7,063 nt of DNA from Alphaproteobacteria bacterium (GTDB taxonomy: Bacteria; Pseudomonadota; Alphaproteobacteria; DSM-16000; Inquilinaceae), in contig JAJUFW010000149.1 in the NCBI GenBank assembly GCA_029263555.1, forward strand, positions 1 to 7,063. The letters are read 5' to 3'. The notes under the pieces were generated by a model. That model did no database searches. It had not been told where the DNA came from and worked only from the letters and a program-made list of their open reading frames with translations. Of this stretch, positions 1 to 5,564 are shown piece by piece (position 1 is the stretch's first letter; the number at the start of each line of letters is the position of its first letter). Position numbers and translations under genes: made by a program.

Positions 1-324
1 GCCGTGGCAATAGCCGTTCAGATGGACGATGTCGGGGCGGTGACGCCGCTCGAGATCGAGGAGCCAGTCCTCGGCCTCCCTCCGGTCCGCGGCCGCACCC
101 GGCATCCATTCGAGCCTGAAGTCGCCATGCACGTGCCCGATCCCGAGCGCGGCCAGCGCACGCCGCTGTCCGTCCGTCGGCGCAGGCCCCATCGTCGCCA
201 GCACGACCGAGAGCCCGCGCCGCGCGAGGCGTTCGGAAAGCTGGACCGCATAGCTCCACACCCCGCCGACCGCATCCGCGGTCATCAGCACCGTCCGAAC
301 AGGGCTTGCCGATCCCCTGTTCAT
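1..324 (-). CDS. Family 4 glycosyltransferase, N-terminal part (cut by window edge)
   Basis: Only the first 108 codons are present; the frame is open to position 1 and the gene continues outside the window. The protein starts MNRGSASPVRTVLMTADAVG, then GVWSYAVQLSERLARRG (residues 21-37), and reaches RPDIVHLNGY near residues 97-106. This is the N-terminal Rossmann half of GT-B glycosyltransferases: beta1, a Gly-rich acceptor loop (AVGGVW) and a helix, then a DIVHLNG strand. Members transfer a sugar from a nucleotide donor to an acceptor, usually at the cytoplasmic face of the membrane. The donor-binding C-terminal half is missing here, so neither sugar nor acceptor can be inferred. The ATG (324-322) overlaps the stop of the radical SAM gene as ATGA and has no clear Shine-Dalgarno sequence, which suggests translational coupling. 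The family 4 call is by resemblance of the N-terminus and is fairly secure; any finer function is open. Confidence 0.85.
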   Translation of the reverse strand, partial: MNRGSASPVRTVLMTADAVGGVWSYAVQLSERLARRGLSVVLATMGPAPTDGQRRALAALGIGHVHGDFRLEWMPGAAADRREAEDWLLDLERRHRPDIVHLNGYCHG

Positions 325-1610
325 GCGACGGGCCGCCGTTCCAGGTGATCCAGCGGCAGCGGACGCTGGTCCTGGATATCGCTGAACGCTTCGAACTGAC
401 GAAGATAGTACTCGTGCGCCCGCTCCCAGGCGTCGTCGTCGGGAAGCCCCCAAAGCTTCCGGTAATCGGGCGACCCCGGATAGGGGTAGAGCGGCACCGG
501 GTCGTTCGCCCAGACGCCGTGTCCGCGCATCCGCTCGCGCCAGGCCTGCACCTCGTCGGCGTCATCATCCGCCACCGCAATGAGATTCGCCTGTACGAAC
601 GGAATCCGGCGCCGGGCGTAGATCAGGCGCTCCGTCAGCTCCTCGGTAGACATCCGGCAATTCTTGTCGAGCGCGGCGCGCCCCTCGACGGAAAGGCTTT
701 CGACCCCGGCCTCGATCGAAACGCAGCCGGCCTCCGCCAGGAGGTCGATCATCTCCGGTTTCCAGAGGTCGATCCGCGTCTGGATGCCGAACCGCAGCCC
801 CCGCCCGATCAGGGCTTCGACGAGCGCGCGGTTGGCGAGGAAGATCTCGTCCACGAAGTAGAGGTATTCGACCCCTTGTCGGCGGAACCCGTCGATCTCC
901 TCGATCACCGCCTCCAGGGCCCGCCGGCGATAGCCGTTCCGGAAATTTTCCTTGGCGCAGAACGAACAGCGATAGGGACAGCCCCGCGACGCCTCCACCT
1001 CGGCGCCGGGCCCCCCTTCGGAGGGATCGAAGCGGTGATGGTGGTGGCGATGGCGGTGGACGACCTCATCCGGCCAACTAAGCGCCGGCATGGCCGCGAA
1101 GTCGACCGCCTGCGGCCCACCCTGAACTCGGATTTCACCGTCATCAGCATAGCACAGCCCCGGAACGCCCTCCGGCGGCTCGCCGTCCGCGAGGCGCACA
1201 AGCGTCTCCTCGCATTCGCCCATGACGACGTAGTCGACGCCGAGCTTCCGAAGCGCGGCGCGCGGTGTCGTCGACCCGTGCGGACCGACGGCGACCGTGA
1301 CCCCGGCAATGTCTCCGACCGCCTCGAGAAGCCGCTGCGGCACGCCGAGCTCAGGCTGGGCGCAGCGCCAGAAAAGATAGGTAGGGGCCGTCGTCACCAC
1401 GGTGACGTCGGGACGGAAGCCGATGAGCCGTTCGCGAATGCGCTCGGCCGGCAGACCGAACATGTGTCCGTCAATGATCTCCGCCGCGTGCCCCCGCCTC
1501 TCCAGGAGGGCCTTCGCATAGCCGAGTTCCAGGGGCAGATGCGGCTCGCGGCAGCCGAAATAGATCGACCCTTCGAAGCTCCAGTTCGGATTGACGAGGG
1601 CGTACCTCAT
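321..1610 (-). CDS. B12-binding-domain radical SAM protein, substrate unknown
   Basis: The protein is 429 residues. The N-terminal part (about 1-180) is a cobalamin-binding-type Rossmann domain: MRYALVNPNW, then HLPLELGYAKALLERRGH (24-41) and AEIIDG. The radical SAM cluster motif CPYRCSFC follows, with C211, C215 and C218 as the expected [4Fe-4S] ligands. Later barrel elements are YFVDEIF (251-257), SIEAGVES (298-305) and YPYPGSPDY (375-383). Such enzymes cleave S-adenosylmethionine to start radical chemistry; B12-domain members often methylate unreactive carbons or rearrange rings. A His-rich run, HRHRHHHHR (185-193), sits just before the cluster motif. The frame is open upstream to an ATG at 1658, but the start at 1610 is preferred: it has a perfect GGAGGA nine bases upstream, forms an ATGA overlap with the preceding stop, and MRYALVNPNW is the expected first strand. 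From memory, it resembles the orphan family NCBI names TIGR04295; this was not checked. Context suggests action on a sugar or glycolipid intermediate. Confidence 0.9.
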   Translation of the reverse strand: MRYALVNPNWSFEGSIYFGCREPHLPLELGYAKALLERRGHAAEIIDGHMFGLPAERIRERLIGFRPDVTVVTTAPTYLFWRCAQPELGVPQRLLEAVGDIAGVTVAVGPHGSTTPRAALRKLGVDYVVMGECEETLVRLADGEPPEGVPGLCYADDGEIRVQGGPQAVDFAAMPALSWPDEVVHRHRHHHHRFDPSEGGPGAEVEASRGCPYRCSFCAKENFRNGYRRRALEAVIEEIDGFRRQGVEYLYFVDEIFLANRALVEALIGRGLRFGIQTRIDLWKPEMIDLLAEAGCVSIEAGVESLSVEGRAALDKNCRMSTEELTERLIYARRRIPFVQANLIAVADDDADEVQAWRERMRGHGVWANDPVPLYPYPGSPDYRKLWGLPDDDAWERAHEYYLRQFEAFSDIQDQRPLPLDHLERRPVA

Positions 1611-2743
1611 GCCGGCAATTCCTCCATGCTCCGGGGCGCGGATCGCCTGCGCAGCCAATCGAAGAGGCGGTGGATTCCGGTTTCGGCGTCAATGCCGGGC
1701 CGCCAGCCCGTGGCGGCCCGGAAGGCGCTGGTATCGGACACGTAATAGGCCTGGTCGCCCGGCCGCCAGGGCCCGAATTCGATGAGCGGCTCGCGGTTCT
1801 GGATCCGGGTGATGAGGCCCAGCACATCCAGAAGGCTGACCGCATTGCCAGCCCCTCCGCCGAGATTGAAGATCCGCCCGGTCAGCCGGCCCATCCGCGC
1901 CTGGGCCAGCCGGTAGGCGTTCACGGCATCGCTGACATAGAGGATGTCCCGGACCTGCTTGCCGTTGCCGTAGATCGTGATCGGGCGGCGCGCGATCGCC
2001 GAGATCAGGAAATGTGCGACCCAGCCCTGATCCTCCGTGCCGAACTGCCGCGGTCCGTAGAGGCAGCTCATCCGAAAGACAACGGCCGGCAGGTTGTAGA
2101 CCCGCGCATAGTCCCGCACATACTGGTCGGCCGCCCCTTTCGAGCATCCGTAAGGGCTGTGCAGATCGAGGCTCCACCGCTCGTCGATCCCGTTGTCCCT
2201 GATATTCGGGTCCGCCGGCTGGTACCGGGTCTCCTCCTCGACCAAAGCCAATTCGTCGAGCCGGCCATAGACCTTGTTGGTCGACGCAAAGACCAAGGGA
2301 GGGGGCGACGGCCTCGCCCGCAGCGCCTCGAGCAGGTTCACCGTCCCTCGGGCATTGACCTCGAAATCCGTAACCGGATCCGCAAGGCTGGTGGTCACCG
2401 CCACCTGCGCGGCGAGGTGATAGATCTCGCAGGCCTGGGCGACCGCCTCCTTCAGGGTGTCGAAATCCCGGACGTCGGCGATCTCGGCCGCGATGCGCTC
2501 GCCGTGGCGTTCGCGCAGCCAGGCAAGGTTTTCCTCGACCCCGCACCGTTCAAGCTTGTCATAGACGAGGATCTGGTGACCTTCCTCCGCCAGCCGGTCG
2601 GCGAGGTTCGAGCCGATGAAGCCGGCGCCGCCCGTAATGACGATGCGGCTCCCCCGCCGGTGCACGGCAGGGGCCGGCCGACGGGCGGGCTCACGGCCGG
2701 TTTCCGGCGCGCCGTCCTCGCCCGCGGGATTGTCCGGGTTCAT
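1607..2743 (-). CDS. NAD-dependent epimerase, CDP-paratose 2-epimerase (tyvelose epimerase)-like
   Basis: A 378-residue extended short-chain dehydrogenase acting on nucleotide sugars in the cytoplasm. The NAD-binding motif TGGAGFIG is at 37-44, the active-site STNKVYG at 154-160 (T155 in the Ser/Thr position) and the catalytic pair is Y198/K202 in SPYGCSKGAADQY. The stretch GPRQFGTEDQGWVAHF (230-245) and the SPYGCSKGAADQY string are hallmarks of the CDP-paratose 2-epimerase family, which inverts C2 of the sugar through a 4-keto intermediate. The rest of a CDP-dideoxyhexose pathway is not in the window, so the true substrate is uncertain. About 31 extra residues precede the Rossmann strand; they are rich in Pro, Arg and Glu and probably disordered. 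A GTG at codon 27 (2665) could start a shorter form but has no ribosome site. The ATG at 2743 overlaps the upstream stop as ATGA, which favours the long form. The 3' end overlaps the radical SAM start in the same way. Confidence 0.9.
   Translation of the reverse strand: MNPDNPAGEDGAPETGREPARRPAPAVHRRGSRIVITGGAGFIGSNLADRLAEEGHQILVYDKLERCGVEENLAWLRERHGERIAAEIADVRDFDTLKEAVAQACEIYHLAAQVAVTTSLADPVTDFEVNARGTVNLLEALRARPSPPPLVFASTNKVYGRLDELALVEEETRYQPADPNIRDNGIDERWSLDLHSPYGCSKGAADQYVRDYARVYNLPAVVFRMSCLYGPRQFGTEDQGWVAHFLISAIARRPITIYGNGKQVRDILYVSDAVNAYRLAQARMGRLTGRIFNLGGGAGNAVSLLDVLGLITRIQNREPLIEFGPWRPGDQAYYVSDTSAFRAATGWRPGIDAETGIHRLFDWLRRRSAPRSMEELPA
1620..1625 (-). promoter_or_regulatory. Ribosome binding site of the radical SAM gene
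   Basis: On the minus strand this reads GGAGGA, a full Shine-Dalgarno match, nine bases before the ATG at 1610. It lies inside the 3' end of the upstream epimerase gene. It is the main reason to choose 1610 over the in-frame ATG at 1658. Confidence 0.8.
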
Positions 2744-3855
2744 GCCACCAGCCCGCGGGCAGAGAGTTCCGCTGCGGCCTGGTCAACCCTGTCTATTGCG
2801 ATCTGCCCCTCCAGCCATTCGACCAGGTCGCCGAGCCCGGATTCGAGGTCGTATCGTGGTTCGAAGCCCAGGCGCTCCCGCGCCAGGGTCATGTCCGCGA
2901 AGCAGTGGCGGATATCGCCGACCCTGTAGCGCCCGGTGATCTCGGGCCGGATTTCGGGCTTGCCCAACGCGTCGGCCAGCCGGACCGCCACCTCATCGAT
3001 CGTGTAGCTCCGGCCGCTTCCGACATTGATGGCGAGCCCCGTGGTTTCTGGCCTTTCGAGCGCAAGCCGGCAGGCGCAAGCCACGTCCCGGACATGGACG
3101 AAGTCGCGCCGCTGCTGCCCGTCCTCGTAGATGAGCGGCGGCCGACCGTTCATGAGCCTGGACGCGAAGATCGCAAGGACGCCCGTATAGGGATTGGAAA
3201 GCGCCTGGCGCGCGCCGAACACGTTGAAGAAGCGAAGGGCTGTCGCGGCAATGCCGTAGGCGCCCCCCACGATCAGCGGCATGCGCTCCTGGACGTACTT
3301 GCCGAGCGCATAGACAGAGGCGAGAGACGGTTGCTTGTCCTCGGGCGTCGGCAGCGGCTGAAGCGGTGTCCCGTCCTCCGCCAACGGATCCCAGTCACCA
3401 TTCTTGAACTGCACGGACTGCCGCGCCGCGTTCTCTATCCGGCGCCCCTCCGGCCCCAGATAGAGCCCTTCGCCGTAGATGCTCATCGAAGAGGCGGTAA
3501 TCAGCCGCTCGACCGGCCGCTCGATCAACGCCTGCAGCAGCACCGCGGTGCCCAGGTCGTTCACGGCCGTATAGTCGTCGATCCGGTACATACTCTGGCC
3601 GACCCCGACCAGGGCGGCCAGATGGAAGACCGCATCGACGCCCTCGAGCGCGCGTCTGAGCGCCGCACCGTCGCGCACGTCTCCCACGACAAGCTCGACG
3701 TCCCGCGACAGGTAACGAGGCCGGGCGCCATCCGGATGGACCTGCGGATCGAGGCTGTCCAGCACCCGGACCCCGTATCCTTGCTCCAGAAGGTCGTCTG
3801 CCAGATGCGAGCCGATGAACCCGGCGCCCCCGGTGATCAGGATGATCTTGGGCAT
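2740..3855 (-). CDS. NAD-dependent nucleotide-sugar epimerase, dTDP-L-rhamnose 4-epimerase/GalE-like
   Basis: A 371-residue extended short-chain dehydrogenase and the first gene of the leftward operon. It shows TGGAGFIG at 8-15 for NAD binding, FHLAALVGVG (77-86), the active-site string SSMSIYG (122-128, S123 matching the GalE catalytic serine) and YALGK (Y182/K186). The distance from the serine to the tyrosine is about 58 residues, against about 25 in GalE, so there is an inserted segment (about 130-178) including PLQPLPTPEDKQ. That layout and SVYALGK recall dTDP-L-rhamnose 4-epimerases (WbiB type). RRDFVHVRDVA (249-259) is the usual substrate-domain motif. It probably inverts C4 of a nucleotide sugar; the exact sugar is unknown. 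The frame extends upstream to an ATG at 3888, but that start lacks a ribosome site and adds a non-conserved leader. The ATG at 3855 has GGGGAC three bases before it and begins directly with beta1. It shares little with its neighbour beyond fold motifs, so this is not a recent tandem duplication. Confidence 0.9.
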   Translation of the reverse strand: MPKIILITGGAGFIGSHLADDLLEQGYGVRVLDSLDPQVHPDGARPRYLSRDVELVVGDVRDGAALRRALEGVDAVFHLAALVGVGQSMYRIDDYTAVNDLGTAVLLQALIERPVERLITASSMSIYGEGLYLGPEGRRIENAARQSVQFKNGDWDPLAEDGTPLQPLPTPEDKQPSLASVYALGKYVQERMPLIVGGAYGIAATALRFFNVFGARQALSNPYTGVLAIFASRLMNGRPPLIYEDGQQRRDFVHVRDVACACRLALERPETTGLAINVGSGRSYTIDEVAVRLADALGKPEIRPEITGRYRVGDIRHCFADMTLARERLGFEPRYDLESGLGDLVEWLEGQIAIDRVDQAAAELSARGLVA

Positions 3856-3858
3856 ACT

Positions 3859-3864
3859 GTCCCC
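3859..3864 (-). promoter_or_regulatory. Ribosome binding site of the first epimerase gene
   Basis: The minus strand reads GGGGAC close before the ATG at 3855. No comparable purine run sits at a usual distance before the alternative ATG at 3888, so this site decides the start. Confidence 0.6.
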
Positions 3865-3983
3865 GTTGCGTTCGATTTCGAAACACATCGATCTTCATTG
3901 GAGTTCCTGATCCGGGCATCGAACGGGCCGAGGGGCCGACTACGGGCTGCGTTCCCAAGTAGCCCGGCCACAACACTCCGTAG

Positions 3984-4007
3984 CCGGGCCGGCCGCCCGG
4001 GAATTTT
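3984..4007 (+). terminator. Candidate hairpin with T-tract (terminator or attenuator-like) in the manC leader
   Basis: On the plus strand CCGGGC (3984-3989) and GCCCGG (3995-4000) can pair around a five-base loop, followed by GAATTTT ending at 4007. The stem is only six pairs but all G/C. An upstream arm GCCCGGC (3962-3968) is complementary to GCCGGGC (3983-3989), so pairing there would exclude the T-tract hairpin. The guanylyltransferase start is 82 bases further on. It could be an attenuator in its leader if transcription starts upstream of about 3960, or chance pairing in GC-rich DNA. Confidence 0.3.
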
Positions 4008-4078
4008 CGAACTTGCTGAAACCTCGCCTTCCCTCGGCAGTTTTCATCGGAACCGCATGACCACGGACATTCATGGGT

Positions 4079-4084
4079 AGGGGA
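4079..4084 (+). promoter_or_regulatory. Ribosome binding site of the guanylyltransferase gene
   Basis: AGGGGA five bases before the ATG at 4090. It supports this start, which also places the first beta strand (VVPVILAGG) at the very N-terminus, as in the family. Confidence 0.65.
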
Positions 4085-4089
4085 ACGGA

Positions 4090-5523
4090 ATGGCGACGGT
4101 GGTGCCCGTCATCCTTGCAGGCGGCTCCGGGACGCGTCTCTGGCCGCTCAGCCGCGAGGATTGCCCCAAGCAGTTCCTGCGGATCGGCGGAACCGGCTCG
4201 CTGCTCCAGCAGACCGTCCGCCGGGCGCTGGCTGCAGCCCCGGCGGACCGGATCCTCACGGTCGCGGACGAGCGGCATTTCCTCATGCTTCTGGACGAGT
4301 ACGACGAGGTCGATCCGGCCCTTGCCGACGGGATCCTGCTCGAGCCCTCTGGCCGCAACACCGCCGCCGCGCTGGCCTATGCCGCAATCATCGCCGAGGA
4401 ACGCTGGCCGGACACGATCCTCTGGGCAATGCCGGCCGATCACGTCATCGATAACGAGGACAGGCTGCGGCGGGTCTTCAAGGATGCCTGCGCCGCCGCC
4501 GAAGCGGACTGGATCGTCACCTTCGGCATCACGCCGAGCCGTCCGGAGACGGGCTTCGGATATATAGGCCGGGGCGAATGCCTGCCGGACCGGGACGGCG
4601 TCTTCAGGGTCGCCGACTTCATCGAGAAGCCGCCCCTGGAGGAGGCCGAACGGCTGGTCGCCAACAAGGATTACTGCTGGAACAGCGGCATGCTGCTGAC
4701 CCGGGCCCGGACCTTCCTGGACGAGCTTGCGACCCATGCTCCGGGCCTCAACCTCGCGATCCGTCGGGCCCTGGCAGCCAGACGGCGGGACCGGCCGGTC
4801 CGGGTCAGTGCCGATCTCTACGCCCGGATCCCGACCGAGCCCTTCGACAAGGCGGTGCTGGAGCGGTCCGACCGCGTCGCGGTCGTTCCCTGCGACCTCG
4901 GCTGGTCCGACGTCGGCACCTGGAACAATCTCTGGGAACTGCTGCCGCGCGACGCCGACGGGAATGCCGTCCAGGGGCCGGTGGTCCTGGACCGGACGGG
5001 AAACTGCCTGCTGCACGCAAACCGCAGGCTGGTCGCCTGCACAGGGGTCCATGATCTCGTGGTGGTGGAAACGCCCGACGCGGTACTGGTCGCCGACCGT
5101 TCCGATGCCACTGGAATCCGGCAGATCCTGGAGCGGTTGAAGACCGAGAACCGTCCGGAAGTGTCGAACGGCGCAACGCATCGGGAATCCTGGGGACATC
5201 GCCACCTGCTCCATCGCAGCCCCGTAGTCGACATCGAGGAACTCGTGATCCTGGAGGGCCGGCAGCACAGCGCCGATTCCACCGCAGACGCAGGGCGCCT
5301 CTGGATCGTCACCGGCGGACGGGGCCGGATCGTCCAGGGAGGATCCGGCACGGAGATCGGCGCCGGCGACACCGTCGAGATCCCTCCGGGAAAGGCGCTT
5401 CGCCTGGAAAATATGGGCCCCGATCCCGTTCGCCTGATCGAGATCCGCCATGGAAGCCCGCAAGGGGCCGCGGACGCCCCTTTGCCCGAAGGGGTTTCCG
5501 CGAGATCGCGGGTCGCCTCCTGA
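4090..5523 (+). CDS. manC: Mannose-1-phosphate guanylyltransferase with degenerate phosphomannose isomerase cupin
   Basis: A 477-residue protein of the ManC/AlgA/CpsB type. The N-terminal nucleotidyltransferase domain makes GDP-mannose from mannose 1-phosphate and GTP in the cytoplasm. Its signature GGSGTRLWPLSRE with PKQF covers 11-29; PADHVI is at 115-120, RPETGFGYI at 151-159, IEKP at 178-181, WNSGM at 197-201 and GWSDVGTW at 271-278. All the expected catalytic-domain motifs are present. The C-terminal part (about 365-455) aligns with the type II phosphomannose isomerase cupin: ESWGH at 366-370, LWIVTGG at 404-410 and LRLENMG at 437-443. However, the metal-binding stretch, usually QMHHHRAEHW, reads DSTADAGRLW (396-405), and the His before RLEN is Leu437. 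The family's usual C-terminal DIVR...YGR ending is also absent. Isomerase activity is therefore unlikely, and fructose 6-phosphate conversion would need another enzyme. It is divergent from the epimerase operon and convergent with the VanZ gene. The length is typical for the two-domain family. Confidence 0.92.
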   Translation: MATVVPVILAGGSGTRLWPLSREDCPKQFLRIGGTGSLLQQTVRRALAAAPADRILTVADERHFLMLLDEYDEVDPALADGILLEPSGRNTAAALAYAAIIAEERWPDTILWAMPADHVIDNEDRLRRVFKDACAAAEADWIVTFGITPSRPETGFGYIGRGECLPDRDGVFRVADFIEKPPLEEAERLVANKDYCWNSGMLLTRARTFLDELATHAPGLNLAIRRALAARRRDRPVRVSADLYARIPTEPFDKAVLERSDRVAVVPCDLGWSDVGTWNNLWELLPRDADGNAVQGPVVLDRTGNCLLHANRRLVACTGVHDLVVVETPDAVLVADRSDATGIRQILERLKTENRPEVSNGATHRESWGHRHLLHRSPVVDIEELVILEGRQHSADSTADAGRLWIVTGGRGRIVQGGSGTEIGAGDTVEIPPGKALRLENMGPDPVRLIEIRHGSPQGAADAPLPEGVSARSRVAS

Positions 5524-5564
5524 ACGGCCATAAGGACGCGCAATCCCGCGCCCGCCCTTTCCCC
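5524..5564. other. Short gap between convergent genes
   Basis: Forty-one bases separate the stop codons of the guanylyltransferase gene and the VanZ-like gene. It contains a weak GCGC-AATCCC-GCGC pairing followed by a pyrimidine-rich run on the plus strand, but no strong intrinsic terminator is visible for either direction. Confidence 0.4.

Larger units (their letters stand above)
3856..4089. other. Divergent intergenic region between the epimerase operon and the guanylyltransferase gene
   Basis: These 234 bases separate two divergent start codons, so promoters for both directions should lie here. No convincing -35/-10 pair was found by eye on either strand. Visible structure includes a short direct repeat GGGCCGA (twice, around 3925-3940), and a set of GCCCGGC / GCCGGGC arms between 3962 and 4000. 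The arms can form a hairpin followed by TTTT on the plus strand. A 35-codon frame on the minus strand (4047-3940) lacks a ribosome site and is not called as a gene. Confidence 0.5.

Noticed and set aside
1455..1472. A DxHxxG string (DGHMFG, residues 47-52) in the radical SAM protein, like the base-off cobalamin-binding motif
   Set aside because: It lies after the second beta strand of the domain rather than after the first, where the canonical cobalamin His loop occurs. Most radical SAM B12 domains lack that motif, so this is probably coincidence.
1611..1658. A 16-residue N-terminal extension of the radical SAM protein from the ATG at 1658
   Set aside because: The ATG at 1610 has a perfect GGAGGA and an ATGA overlap with the previous stop, and the protein fold begins at that residue.
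1607..3855. The two adjacent epimerases as a recent tandem duplication
   Set aside because: Beyond the shared fold motifs the sequences differ throughout, with different active-site strings (SSMSIYG versus STNKVYG) and family hallmarks.
3856..3888. An 11-residue N-terminal extension of the first epimerase from the ATG at 3888
   Set aside because: It has no ribosome site, and the extension precedes the first Rossmann strand. The ATG at 3855 has GGGGAC just upstream and starts where the family starts.
3940..4047. A 35-codon minus-strand frame in the divergent intergenic region, considered as a leader peptide
   Set aside because: No Shine-Dalgarno sequence, no run of regulatory codons, and composition like random GC-rich sequence.
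306..4080. Three long plus-strand open frames (306-1745, 1670-2929, 2905-4080) opposite the epimerase/radical SAM operon
   Set aside because: Their translations are Arg/Pro/Asp-rich with no recognisable motifs and mirror the real genes codon for codon. Long antisense frames are expected in GC-rich coding DNA, whereas the minus-strand frames carry clear catalytic motifs.
3940..5463. A 507-codon minus-strand open frame opposite the guanylyltransferase gene
   Set aside because: It is slightly longer than the real gene but has no family motif and low-complexity composition, and it covers a frame with all nucleotidyltransferase signatures on the other strand.
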